DNA of 64,000 nt from Amanita rubescens (taxonomy: Eukaryota > Basidiomycota > Agaricomycetes > Agaricales > Amanitaceae). Positions 13,056 through 23,760 of the stretch are shown one piece after another. Numbering within the stretch: position 1 is the stretch's first letter; each line of letters opens with the position of its first letter. The notes beneath the pieces were generated by a model. It was not told where the DNA came from. It did not search any database and was given only the letters and a program-made list of their open reading frames with translations. Position numbers and translations under genes: made by a program. Location: positions 1 through 64,000 of the forward strand of contig WION01000134.1 in assembly GCA_015039365.1 (NCBI GenBank), written 5' to 3'.

Positions 13056-13367
13056 GTGAAGGTACAGCTCTTGCTGTAAACTTTATGAGTGCATTTGTGC
13101 ACTCCATTGCTTTCGGCAGTATCGTTGTCCTCGCCCACATGATACATCCGCGTCACTGCTCTGGAAAAACTCCTGGCCATGTTTCTCCACCTGACAAATT
13201 TCCGGCCTGTATTCCTCTTCGCCCAGATTCATATTCCTCCTCCTAGCACGACTCCCAGCCGGGTTCTTTCTCTCGGAGAGATTCCTCCTCATGATAAATC
13301 GCCAGAAGATGCTCCCGCCGCGGTGAAACTCCCGAACAGGGTTAATACTGGTAGTACCCCGCCGTAA
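13056..13367 (+). pseudogene. Inverted, decayed copy of a proline-rich cluster gene
   Basis: On the plus strand, GTGAAG-GTACAGCTCTTGC at 13056 matches the start and intron donor region of the family, but ATG has become GTG. The acceptor reads GTGCAC instead of a -CAG. The following frame SIAFGSIVVLAH resembles the signal peptide, then GKTPGHVSPPDK matches the A/C repeats. A frameshift near 13230-13240 moves the reading to PPPSTTPSRV, EIPPHDKSPEDAP and a stop at 13365-13367. Start loss, acceptor loss and frameshift together make this a pseudogene, and it is the only family member found in the opposite orientation. Confidence 0.7.
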
Positions 13368-14286
13368 ACGCCAACTTTTAGACTTGTATTGATGCGTACC
13401 TTTATTGATATCTTTCAGCTTCGCGGCAACCGCGCACGTGGCATCAACAGACGTGATGTAACGGAGAAAGAGAAGTCAACCGAACAATAATCTTCGGGAA
13501 AATTGACGTCAGCCATGGTCTGAGGTATAAGCTACAAGCTATCCTGCCTATCTTTGCAAAATCGTCGGTCTTGAATCCGCGTCCTCCGTCATACGAATTC
13601 GCTCTCTTCGTGTCACCCTGTATATATAGAGGGCGAAAGAAGTATTGGTATTCTGGGAGATAGATCAATGATAGAACATGTTTGTCGTCTTGATAAAATA
13701 ATTGTGTATGTATGACTCATCCGACCTTCGGAGTCAAGTCTATATTCAATCGCATTGACAAGTAAACACATCCAGGTGTTGAAGGATGGGAAAATTGCTG
13801 CTTCGCCGATATTGGAACCAACCGGAAAGATGGAACGGAGGATATGAGCGGAAAAATGTCACTGTCAGCGAAGCAGAAGAAGGTATCGAAGTAGGATTTT
13901 GAACTTGGACAAAAACGCAGCAAACGAAAAAGGTCGTGCACAGGCTCTGGGTCAAATATGTGCAAAGCGATAAGATAAGGATGCCAGTGAGGAGATCGTG
14001 GGAACGGAATAAAAGGTTGTTCAACGTTCAATGTTCGTTCGCGAAGCAAACGCGTTTGGTGGTCGATAAAACAATTTCAAGTAAAGAATTCGCACATGGA
14101 TAGTCAAAGGGATCTGATTCAAAATTCCCGTTCGAAGTCCTATACTACTACAGAGGGCATATACAGCATCTATATATGGAATAGGAGTGATGAAACGGGT
14201 CGGGACGAATGAGTAAAGAAACGCATCGATTCAAATATGGGGGTAGGTGGAGCGTTAAGCCGAGAGGTTTGCCACGGCGGTGATGA
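13368..14286. other. Intergenic stretch between the inverted relic and gene B
   Basis: No supported gene. Two overlapping minus-strand ORFs (13717-14049) show no domain or splice pattern. The right end (14088-14200) holds the 3' flank shared with the His-rich relic, including a CATCTATATATGGAATAGG stretch. Confidence 0.4.
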
Positions 14287-15339
14287 TCACTGTTGGTCAG
14301 CAACTGCATCGTCACGAGGAACATGGTGATGGTGGTGATGTTTATGCTCGGTAGTTTCCTCGTCGCGGGCGACATGGTGGCGGTCGTGGTCGTGGTCGTG
14401 TTTGTGCTCGGCAGTTTCCTCGTCGCGGGCGACATGGTGGTGGTGATGGTGTTTGTGCTCAGCACCTTCCTCGTCACGGGCAACATGGTGGTGGTGATTA
14501 TGTTTATGCTCAGCAGTTTCCTCGTCGCGGGCGACATGGTGGCGGTGGTGGTGGTGGTGGTCATCGTCGTCGTGTTTATGCTCAGCGGTTTCCACTTCGC
14601 GAGGAACATGGTGGTGGTGATGTTTGTGCTCGGCAGTTTCCTCGTCGCGGGCGACATGGTGGTGGTGATGGTGTTTGTGCTCAGCACTTTCCTCGTCACG
14701 GGCAACATGGTGGTGGTGGTGATGTTTATGCTCAGCAGTTTCCTCGTCGCGGGCGACATTGTAGTGATGGTGGTGTTTATGCTTAGCGCCTTCCTCATCA
14801 CGGGCAACATGGTGGTGGCGGTGGTGGTCGTGTTTATGCTCCGCGGATTCCTCGTCGCGAGCAACATGGTGATGGTGATGGTGGTGTTTATGCTCAGCGC
14901 CTTCCTCGTCACGGGCAACATGGTGGTGGTGGTGGTCGTCGTCGTCGTGTTTATGCTCCGCGGTTTCCTCGTCGCGAGCAACATGGTGGTGGTGGTGGTC
15001 GTCGTGTTTATGCTCCGCAGTTTCCTCGTCGCGAGGAACATGGTGGTGGTGTTTATGCTCGGCGCCTTCCTCGTCGCGGGTAACATGGTGGTGGTGACGA
15101 TGATGATCATGGTCAACAACTGCGTCATCGCGAGCAACTATATGGCCGTGAGGCTTTCCATGGCCTGGAATTTCGTGATGAGGAGGGACATGGCCCGGGG
15201 CTTTGCCATGGTCAGGAGCGGGAGCGGCAGCAGCGACGCTGATCAGGGCAAGAGCAACGATGCTAGTGAGCGCAGTGAACTGCACAAATGCATCAGTTGA
15301 CCATAATCGTAATGTTTACAACAAGAGCTTTACCTTCAT
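14287..15339 (-). CDS. Cluster gene B: secreted histidine-rich repeat protein
   Basis: Exon 1 ATGAAG (15334-15339), intron 15280-15333, exon 2 14287-15279; 332 residues. At the acceptor the sequence is GTGCAG, so the ATG used for a naive start of gene A does not exist here and the mini-exon start is needed. Signal peptide MK-FTALTSIVALALISVAAAA, a short linker with APGHVPPHHEIPGHGKPHGH, then 14 units of the type VARDEETAEHKH followed by 4-8 His and some Asp, ending ADQQ. Such His/Asp-rich units suggest binding of zinc, nickel or copper, but this is inferred from composition only. The linker shares HGKPHGH and PRD/ARD with genes A and C, so B looks like an amplified derivative of the same ancestral repeat. 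Confidence 0.8.
14300..15110 (-). repeat. Tandem array of His-rich RDEE units in gene B
   Basis: Fourteen units of about 54-66 bp, each encoding (A/P)RDEExAEHKH plus a variable His/Asp run. Variation is mainly in the length of the CAC/CAT run, as expected from replication slippage. One unit reads PREVE. Confidence 0.75.
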
Positions 15340-15427
15340 TGTTATGCAGCGAGTAAGAAGTCAAGAGTCCGGATTCGAAAAAAAGGCAAGAAACTTGTCT
15401 GAAGAATGCAGCCATAGTCGAGGCCTC

Positions 15428-15548
15428 TTTATACCTTTTCGAATACCTTTTCAACGACTGTAAAATCCAAACACGCCCCGGTAAGTCTGGACGATGACCC
15501 CTGTCATGTCAGCATTTTTTCGAACTACGGCATGTGCTGCATCCGCAG
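15428..15548 (-). promoter_or_regulatory. Cluster promoter of gene B
   Basis: TTTATA at 15428-15433 in the context GAAAAGGTATAAAGAGGCC, about 90 bases upstream of ATG 15339. The palindrome-like CTGCATCCGCAG is at 15537-15548. Shared with the other cluster genes. Confidence 0.6.
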
Positions 15549-16403
15549 TCGAGAAGATCCCACTCGTGGCGTTTGAGGAGTCCCGAGAGACTATGTATAC
15601 CTACCATTATGCCGTCATCATGTGAAAGTATAGGAGCTGTGGCAGGAATAACGTTGTATCGGATATTCAAGGTAGTGATAATTTGAAGAAACGACAGCTT
15701 CAAGTGGCGCTATTGCGCTGGTATTCGTCCGGGCAGTGACAGAATGGGTTATGTGACCGTCCTTCTATATATAGCCTAGCTATATTTGTATATATTTATA
15801 TTTATATTTCTGGACCCTACCCTATTGCAGCCTGTCTCCTGTTGCTCGCTCGTATTATTCCAACGCAACGTCGCTAACTCGCGAAGCTGGTTAGCCATGG
15901 TTTGAGCTATTGCGGAGAAGAGACGAGTGGCGTGGATTCTTATCAGAATTGTGTCGCGCTCCATATGGGCCCGGTACCCGACCGGGAGAGCAGATCCTGC
16001 GTCGCAGGCGTTGACAGCTTTAGACAGCTTTCAACTTCCTCGAGTCCTTTTTTATCCTTCTCCGTTCGCACGGCTAAGCTCAGTTGCTACTATTTTTAGA
16101 TTGCGTGCCAATCAACAATGATTGAACAGGTGTCAGCCCCTGTCGCGCTCCAACAAGGTAAGTTTCCGACAAAAGAACTTTCGACAAATGCTCGTATATG
16201 TGCAGTCAAGGCAATCTGGTTCAAAAAATTGTATCAATTTTCTTATTCTACGTCTTACTATACACGTACAGTATATATAGCATCTAGACATAGAATAGGT
16301 AGAGTGAAAAATAGATCAAGGCAGTCAAGTCTACTGGATGGGCATAAAGGAAGAAAGTTACATAACGATTCAGATTTACATGTTGCTATTTTGAGACGCG
16401 GTT
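15549..16403. other. Intergenic stretch between gene B and the His-rich relic
   Basis: No supported gene. The left part is gene B upstream DNA. The right part (16190-16330) has the GTGCAGTCAAGG and CAGTATATATAGCATC motifs of the shared 3' flank. An AT run TATATTTGTATATATTTATA lies at 15781. Confidence 0.4.
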
Positions 16404-16775
16404 TCAAGCCTGGACTGGGTTTGCCTCATTGCGGGGGACATGGTGGTGACGGAGGTGCTCAGTACTATCGGCGCTAGCCTCGCGGCGGGGGATATGGTGG
16501 TGGTGATCGCAGTTGTGGTCACTGGACTCATGGTCAGCATTATCGGCACTTGTCTCGTCGCGGGCAATATGGTGGTGGTGGTGGTCGCGGTGACGATCAT
16601 GGTCATGATGACGGAAATGGTCGGCACTATTGGCACTTGCCTCGTCGCGGGCAATATGATGATCGCGGTCGCGGTGGTGGCCGTGGTGACGATCATGGTC
16701 GGCACTATTGGCAGGTGGTGGTGGTCGCAGACTCGCAGTGACGATCGTGGTCACGATGACGGGCACTATGCCGGT
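16404..16775 (-). pseudogene. Truncated His-rich cluster gene fused to distal promoter DNA
   Basis: The minus strand encodes units ARDEASANSADH, ARDETSADNADH, RREASADSTEHL and VPRNEANPVQA with His runs, clearly related to gene B. It ends in -QA like genes A and C. There is no core promoter, ATGAAG exon or signal peptide. Instead the repeat region abuts, at about 16775, DNA (GTGTGGACGATGAC, then TATGTGCTGCGAAC at 16820) that in gene B lies upstream of the palindrome. A deletion from distal promoter to the start of the repeats explains this. An ATG-started ORF to 16835 includes that promoter DNA and is not a genuine N-terminus. Confidence 0.65.
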
Positions 16776-17499
16776 CAGTGTGGACGATGACTCTGGTCTC
16801 TCCATTCGACAAATGGTATGTGCTGCGAACGACACCGAGGAAGTAATATTATGAGTTCACTTCGTTCAAAAATCTGTGTGTAGCAGCGATAACGTCGGTG
16901 ATACGTGGAATCGGGATCAGAGGTTTAGAAGTCGATGTCGAGAATAGAACACATTTTTTTGGACTGGATGCGCATCTGTCCCACCTAAAGTCGTAGGCTT
17001 TCGGGATGCTGTGTCTCGATCCGGCACAGTATCACATTGGACGTACCAACATAAATTTCGAGATCCGATAATAAAATTGCGTGATCTGTTGATGCTAGCA
17101 TGTCTGAATACAGCCAATATTGCCACCTGGCGCGGGTGGTTAGTCAGCCGAATATGGATGAGAGTGACAATGAGCTTGCATGCTTTGGGAACTTATTTAA
17201 ACCCAACGTAGGAAGTCACCTAATAGAGGCGAGATTAGCCTGCAATAAGTGGAAGTGGTGCGGCTGTCGTTATAAATGTAACGATAGATGTGCGCTACAT
17301 GGGGAGATGGGACGGCTGGGCTGAGAGAGAGCTGTCGACGCCTATGTGGGCAGTTTGGACCCGCAATGGGTTTGTATGAGCTGGACCGGCCGGTGCCAAA
17401 AGCTCGGCTCGGCTCCAAGAAGAAGCGACTATCCTGGAACGCCGTGAGCTGTTTCTTCGCATCCTCTTGATCTCTCAAAATAATGAGTCGTCAAGTAGC

Positions 17500-17850
17500 T
17501 TAGCTTGCTAACGTGAGTGACTGCACTTGTGTTCTTTCTGCCCTCCGAGCGCCCAATCAGTTTTCCCAGGGAATGCTGACACAAATTGATCATATCTAAG
17601 TGAAATGGAGATTTATGTAATTGTTGGAGAACATACCTGGTGCCAATGACCATAATCCAAAGCCTCTTGTGTCGATAACAACACCCAATCATCTTGTTCA
17701 CAAAACGGCATTTGCTGCGCGCACAATGGAGGAGAGACTATTACGGAATTGCGTTAGTGAAGACCGTATTTGCCGTAAGGCTTGCCCACAGTACAATAAT
17801 AATGTAACGTGTTTTACTCCGGAGGGCTGGATGCCGATGTGCCGATTACG
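17500..17850. repeat. Segmental duplicate, copy 1 (orphan cluster promoter)
   Basis: Resembles 22240-22620 in order and orientation: TAACGT-GAGTGACT, TTCTGCC-TCC, TTCCCAGG-AAT, TGCTGCGCGC-CA at 17713-17725, ATTTGCCGTAAGGC, and CGTGTTTTACT-CGGA. It contains the palindrome element but no downstream family gene. The long plus-strand ORF starting at 17621 runs through it and is not kept in the other copy. Confidence 0.55.
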
Positions 17851-17859
17851 GGTGTTTAG

Positions 17860-20455
17860 AATCCAAGGTAAGCAGAGAGCCATTTTTCAACATTCTGGTC
17901 GCGCACTTAGTTGCAAACCATTAGCGCATTGTGCATGTATGAGTGAGACTCTGAGAGTTGCGCTTCGGAACGGGGCGAAATCATTAGTCAGCGCTTCAAC
18001 CAACCGTGGGAGTATCGATGATATTAAAAGACTTACTAAATCGAGTAAGAATATCCTGCCGAAACTACTACCAGCTCCTCGGACACGTGTGTGTAGTTTC
18101 TCCCTGAACAAGTTCTCGGCATTAACTTCGGTACATTCACCTTCGTCAACGATTGGACCTATCATGTCCAAAAAAAATTCAAGCCGCTTTGCCGAGACTT
18201 ACATTAAGTTACGGCCCGACATTTGGGGCCCCACTCACGTCACGTATCTGTTCATTTTGGCTTACTTCGCGACGCCAACCCATCTAAAGTCAGGTTCCTT
18301 TTATCGGCGCGTGCCTTTGCTATTCAAAGAGAATTGACTAACTAGCTGTTTTTGTGCAAGTTCAATTATACTTGGTGTTGAAAGGTATACGACGTTCAAT
18401 GGCCACTGTATGCTCAATGATCTAGTTCCTTCGAGGCCCAAATCAGATTTCACAGAAAATGTCAAAGCTGTCAAACTTCTCAGCTTGTTCCCGATGTGCC
18501 GACATGAACTGTCAGGATCATAAGGTGGAGGTATGAGAGCGGCATTACGCTACTATGTGCCGTGTACGTGTTCAGGTTCAACTACATTTAGCCTCGAGGC
18601 TACCTTTGTCACGTATATTTATAGACCGCGTTGATTTATCTGTCCATAGGTATCTAAAGCGGAGATCCGGAGAAGCTCGACGGATCCATCATGCACGGCT
18701 CATCCCATCTTTCAGCTTGGATTGTATAACTTTTCTCTCAATAGGGTCAGCGAGCATCTCGCGGTAATTAATCACGAAGTATCACGCGCCGTGACATTTT
18801 TCTCCGGTTCTTCTCCAATGCACAAATGTAGGTGATCAACTGCGGACCATTATTGTGGTATGCCCGTGTTCTTCGCAATGATTTGGAATTATAGCATTCG
18901 TATGACTGAGTCTCACATTAGATTGACTCATCACGTATGATCGTTGTTGGCACCCCCAAAAAAACTTATCCGGAGGGCAATGTCATGTCCAAACTTGATG
19001 AAAGTTGGCGCTTTGGTTGCCGGATATAGACAGATCGGAAACCTGTTCCATTTTTTCCTTCCTCCGTGACTCGCGCTATATACAACTCACGGTGACAATC
19101 GCAGGAGTCGGAATCATTTTTCTGTGAGTTTTGGATTCTACTTTTGGCTTAATTGACTTTAAGTGGTAAATATGTCTTTCAGCAGCATCAGTAGGAGCAT
19201 ACACTGTACACATAGACGAACATTTCGGCCGAGTCCTTAATCATGTCTCGACGACTATTTTGGGTATGCTTCGAAGTTTACAGGCTCGATTTCATATACA
19301 GTAGGTCCCACTTTTCTATTGCTCTTTTTGGGTGATGTCCTGAGAGAGAATTGAGCTTGGTCTTCCCTTGCGTGGGTCTTGGAGTCGAGAGTTATTCAAG
19401 TGCGGGCCCTCGGAAGTCGTAGATGGTTTGTCAGGCAAGTCGTTGCGACATATATGCCATACGCGCGTCGCTTCGATGGCCCTGTCAGTGCGTTTCTCCT
19501 GCTCGCCCATTTTTGCTTAATACGTGCGCAACCAGAGCACCGTCATGTGGTTCATGTTTCTGCAATTCTTTTCTATATTGTGAACTAGAAAAGACACCTA
19601 CGCTGATACGGCCCCTAGCTAAAGAATATGTGAAGGAGATCAAGGAAAGAAAAGAGCAGAACGTTGTCCAGCGCCTCTCGCCGTCATACGTAATCAAGCG
19701 AAGAATTAAATGGTCAGAAGCTTTACGTTCTAGATGCGAATGATACACGATACTGAAGCGAAGAACGTTTGTGATATTGAACGTGTAAAACCTGCTGCGC
19801 AGTTTATCTAGTTACTCTACAATGGATGACAGATAAGATTCAAGATTTGGGTCATCTTCGTGTTTCTGCTTCGCGGCAGCCGTGAGCGTGGATTAAACTT
19901 ACAAGGGGAGCCAAAGAATGAACTGATAGTCTGAGTTATGGGCGACAAGGCATGCCAACGACGAGGAGATATTTTTAGGATGTGTGGATAAAAAAAGACT
20001 TGGAAGCGGAAAGTCGTCGGAACGCCACTGATATATTACCCGCAAATGTGCATCACGCGGGAACTTTTTCGTGAGCCAATTCGCCCTCCAGTTTTACCGT
20101 GAACTGCAGTGTGGAGTGAGAATGGATGGCAGACTTTCGAGGGAGGGCAACAACTCGCCGAGGGCGGCGAAATCAGAATTTGATACAGGTGTCAGAAAGT
20201 GCACTGTGAGGCTTGATCAAATGCCACAAACAACGATCTCATTACATTCTTCCTCAGAACATCTCATGGTCTTAGATGATGAGTGTTGGCAGAATTACAT
20301 GCTCTCGTATCATGAGATTACAAAAAAAAAAGATTGCAGTAAATGGAACCAAGATCATGAACGATCATATGTCAAATAAGGTGGGAGAATATAGCGATGG
20401 ATAAAGCTACTGGTCCATACAAGTCTAAGAATTTGGTTCTGGGGCGGAGTCTTAT
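17860..20455. other. 2.6 kb without a supported gene
   Basis: Only short ORFs without domains or consistent introns. Near 19860 (GCTTCGCGGCAGCCGTGAGCG) it resembles 11885 and 13415, another sign of duplicated cluster flanks. A TATACAGTAGGTCCC stretch at 19296 resembles a pogo-type terminus, but no partner end was found. Confidence 0.4.
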
Positions 20456-21544
20456 TTAAGCCTGGCCAGCATGGGGTGGAACCTTCCTGTGGGGCTTCCC
20501 ATGGGGAGGAACATGGTCGGTGTCGCGGGGCATAATATGGCCAGGAGTCTTCGGAGGCGGAGGAGGAACATGACCATGAGGTTTGCCATGGGGAGGAACC
20601 TCATCAGAAGCGTCATCGCGGGGGTTTATGTGACCAGGAGTCTTTGCAGGCGGAGGAGGGGCATGGCCATGAGGCTTGCCATGGGGAGGAACCTCATCCG
20701 AAGTCTCGTCGCGCGGGTTGATGTGGCCAGTCGGAGTCTTCGGAGGCGGTGGAGGAACATGGCCATGAGGCTTGCCATGGGGAGGAACCTCATCAGAAGC
20801 GTCGTTGCGCGGGTTGATGTGGCCGGGGGTCTTTGCATGGGCATGGCCATGAGGCTTACCGTGGGGAGGAACCTCGTCCGAAGTATCGTCGCGCGGGTTG
20901 ATGTGGGCGGGAGTTTTCGGAGGCGGAGGAGGAGCATGGCCACGAGGCTTGCCATGGGGAGGAACCTCGTCCAAAGTCTCGTCGCGCGGGTTGATGTGGC
21001 CAGGAGTCTTTGCAGGTGGAGGAGGAACATGACCGTGAGGTTTGCCATGGGGAGGAACCTCATCAGAAGTGTCGTCACGCGGGTTGATGTGGGCAGGAGT
21101 CTTCGGAGGCGGAGGAGGTGTATGGCCACGAGGCTTGCCATGGGGAGGAACCTCGGCCGAAGTCTCGTCGCGCGGGTTGATGTGGCCAGGAGTCTTTGGA
21201 GGCGGAGGAGGAGCATGGCCATGAGGCTTGGCATGTGGAGGAACATCATCCGAAGTCTCGTCACGCGGGTTTATGTGGCCGGGAGTTTTGGCGGGAGGAG
21301 GAGCATGGTGGGGTGGTTTTCCATGCCGGGAAACCTCGCCAGAAGTTGCATCACGGGGAACAATATGACCAGGAGTTTTGGCATGCGGAGGAACATGTCC
21401 AGGAGCTTTACCAACAGGAGGAATCCCGGCGGCGGCAGCGACACTGATGAGAGCAAGAGCAACGATGCTACTGAGAGCAGTGAACTACATAAATGCGTCA
21501 GTTGACCGTGATCATACTTTTTACAGCAAGAGTTGTACCTTCAT
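20456..21544 (-). CDS. Cluster gene C: secreted His/Pro-rich PPHGKP repeat protein
   Basis: Exon 1 ATGAAG (21539-21544), intron 21485-21538, exon 2 20456-21484; 344 residues. At the acceptor the bases are ATGTAG, so reading from that ATG would stop at codon 2; with the mini-exon start the frame is fully open. Signal peptide MK-FTALSSIVALALISVAAAA, then GIPPVGKAPGHVPPHAKTP, then ten units of about 31 residues: INPRDETSDEVPPHGKPHG, H(A/V)PPPPPKTPGH. One unit is shortened to HAHAKTPGH. Ends HAGQA. No cysteine and no domain known. Predicted to be secreted; the His spacing could bind metal or polysaccharide, which is inference. It shares KTPGH and HGKP with gene A. Confidence 0.82.
20500..21420 (-). 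repeat. Tandem array of about 93 bp units in gene C
   Basis: Ten in-frame units of the type INPRD-x5-EVPPHGKPHGH-PPPPPKTPGH. Alternating A/V after HGH and PPK/PAK suggests that two-unit blocks were duplicated together. Confidence 0.72.
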
Positions 21545-21624
21545 TGTTATTCAGCGAGTAGGAATTCGACTTCGAAAACGAGCTAAGACGCTTGTCTGAA
21601 GAACGAAGGCAAAGTGGAGGCCTC

Positions 21625-21718
21625 TTTATACCTTTTCGACGACGTTACACATGCCAAATTCAGTAGACAAAAACTTCTAGTTGTCTCATCCGTGAAATGA
21701 CATATGCTGCGCCCGCAG
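21625..21718 (-). promoter_or_regulatory. Cluster promoter of gene C
   Basis: TTTATA at 21625-21630 (AAAAGGTATAAAGAGGCC), 81 bases from ATG 21544, with the palindrome CTGCGCCCGCAG at 21707-21718. Identical in layout to gene D. Confidence 0.62.
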
Positions 21719-22239
21719 CATTACAATTAGCGGCTAGAAAAGCGGGATATCGCGATAATATCGTTTCAGAGGATCATCCCTGAAGGAGCTAAATCCAGAC
21801 TTCAAAACCTGAACGGTAGTAATTTTGACTGGCAGATGGGTGGAGTCGGCGCACTAACTGCCGTCCGTTCCTGGTGCGCTTATTCTAAACCATCCGGCCA
21901 TATTGGCCACTTGCTTGAGCTACAGAGCACGATAGGGCGTCATCTTACGGCTGTCGACAATACCGGGTCTTGACCCTAGGGTGTTTTGACGAATGTCCAC
22001 TACGATGAACGGGCGCAACTAAGACACATATTTCGGCAACAGGTCCGGCAGGACGTTCTTTAGGAGTTTCCAGGAGTGTGAGAGCCATGGCTATCAACCT
22101 CGTCTTGTAAAAAATCGATTGCGCAATTTTTTCTTCGTTTTGTTGCCTAACCAAAACTGTCAGCGAAATTGAGTTTTCGAAACACGCCGCTGTTAGCGGT
22201 TGCGAGATCATCCCCTAACCTGCACAAAAACGTTCAGAG

Positions 22240-22620
22240 GTTGTTAACGTTGGTGACTCGGGTTTGTCTTGTTCTGCCTTCCAAACGCGCACATCCGTGT
22301 TCCCAGGAAATCCCGGCAAAAGTCGACATATCTATTATCAAGGAAGAGTTAGCACAAGAATGGATCTAAAGGAATGACATACCGTGTGATCAGGATAGTC
22401 CGAAACATCTTTAATACCTCGACTACGATGACAGAAACTCCTAGTTGTCTCATTCAAACAACGATTGCTGCGCGCGCAGTCCAATAATTATCCCCGGTGC
22501 GGTCGAGAAGCTATGATTTGCCGTAAGGCCAGCGCAACGTGCCAAGACCATCGGCGGGGTAGTAATTTCGTGTTTTACTGCGGAAGCGCGACGATTAAGA
22601 GAGTGTGTTCAAGCGGAGAG
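22240..22620. repeat. Segmental duplicate, copy 2 (orphan cluster promoter)
   Basis: Matches 17500-17850. Carries a perfect CTGCG-CG-CGCAG palindrome at 22468-22479, preceded by CTAGTTGTCTCATTC as upstream of gene C (21678). No family gene lies next to it on the left; the nearest is C. Confidence 0.55.
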
Positions 22621-23147
22621 CGTTTCACAGCATAGCTTGAATATTCTTGACGTGTGTTTCCAGGCCATTAGTGACTAGTGAGTACTAGTGAGCAGTATAT
22701 GTGACAGCGAAAATTGCTGGCGGCGTGCCAGTGATTAGTCATCCTCACCATCGTGGGAGAGAGTAAACAAACGTGGCAGTGACGGAAGTTGATAACCGAA
22801 ATGATCGAGGAAGGATCGTCAATCATCGATCATCCCGCCATGTGGGCACATTTTCAAAAATAGGAAAACTCGGTTACGGAACACCGCATAGACTACCTTT
22901 GGAGTTGGGCGGAGAGGTCGCGTAATGACCTTGTAGGACGCAAAAATAAAGATTGCTTCAAAAGAGACAGACGAAGCACCCGAGGATAAGACCGAGAGGT
23001 CTGATTGTCACACAGGCAGGTAGTCATGAACACAACAGGCAATGCACAATTATTTCCATCTCGCATACTCTGATCCGGTTACATCAGACTACGTGAAAAA
23101 GACAACGAAGTAGTAAGTGTTCTATATGATGCGACCACTCCAGTACT
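22621..23147. other. Intergenic stretch 3' of gene D
   Basis: No gene supported. Contains a short local duplication GTGACTAGTGAGTACTAGTGA at about 22671 and poly-purine stretches. Confidence 0.35.
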
Positions 23148-23574
23148 CTAGTTCTTGCAAGAGTCGTTTTGGCCAAGGTCGCAAGTCTTTCCATCCTGCT
23201 GGCAGGTGTAGAGGTTGCCAACGATACAATTGTCGGGGTTGCCCACTGTGCCGCAGAAATTACGTGGCGATCCGTTGCACGTGCAAGCAGACTGAACGCA
23301 TTGCTACAATCGACTCAGAACTCATATCACGAGGGTGAGCAATTGATTCTTACATCATTAGTGGTACCAGTGTTGGGATTCTGGTTGGTAGTAGTTTTGC
23401 CGGACCCTTGGTTCTGGGCGGGGGTATTGGGGTTTGGGTTCTGGGTTTGTACCCCGGCGGCGGCGGCGACACCAACGAGGGCGAGCGCAATGATGCTACC
23501 GAATGCAGTGAACTGAACAAATGCGTGAGTTGACTATGGTCATATAAAGTTTACAGCAGGAGCTGTACCTTCAT
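23148..23574 (-). CDS. Cluster gene D: small secreted protein, Asn/Gln-rich linker plus eight-cysteine domain
   Basis: Exon 1 ATGAAG (23569-23574), intron 23513-23568, exon 2 23354-23512, intron 23304-23353, exon 3 23148-23303; 106 residues. No ATG exists at the acceptor (GTTCAG), so the mini-exon start is the only one available. Signal peptide MK-FTAFGSIIALALVGVAAAA, linker with TQNPNPNTPAQNQGSGK and NQNPNTGTTND, then a C-terminal domain with eight Cys spaced C-x4-C-x-C-x7-C-x8-C-x7-C-x6-C-x7-C, containing CTCNGSP, NFCGTVGNPDNC and KTCDLG. Both exon joins are phase 0. Size, signal peptide and cysteine pattern are those of an effector-like or small secreted protein; I do not recognise the domain. 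It matches gene E. Confidence 0.78.
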
Positions 23575-23659
23575 TGTTTTATAGTGAGTAAGGTTGAGAA
23601 GTCGAGTTCGAAGTCGAGGAAAGGTGTTTTGGTGAGGACTGAGGGTAAATCGAGGCCTC

Positions 23660-23760
23660 TTTATACCTCCCCGCCCGATACATGCGTCAAGCTACATCGA
23701 CCACCATTCCTCGTGATCTCTTCCAAAACAAGAAAAAAACGGCATTCGCTGCGCCCGCAG
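23660..23760 (-). promoter_or_regulatory. Cluster promoter of gene D
   Basis: TTTATA at 23660-23665 (GGTATAAAGAGGCCTCG), 86 bases upstream of ATG 23574, and the palindrome CTGCGCCCGCAG at 23749-23760. Confidence 0.62.

Noticed and set aside
10055..15300. Long plus-strand ORFs (387 codons at 10055-11218 and 335 codons at 14293-15300)
   Set aside because: They are antisense shadows of the repeats of genes A and B. Conserved signal peptide, promoter and intron are all on the minus strand.
17621..18337. 238-codon plus-strand ORF
   Set aside because: No domain, no start support, and the part lying in the duplicated block is not open in the other copy at 22.2 kb.
19296..19315. Second pogo-like terminus (TATACAGTAGGTCCC)
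   Set aside because: Differs from the 63.1 kb terminus after CAGTAG and no inverted partner was found nearby.
20471..21505. 344-codon plus-strand ORF opposite gene C
   Set aside because: Open because the 93 bp repeat has no stops in that frame. No start context, no signal, and the minus strand has the family cassette.
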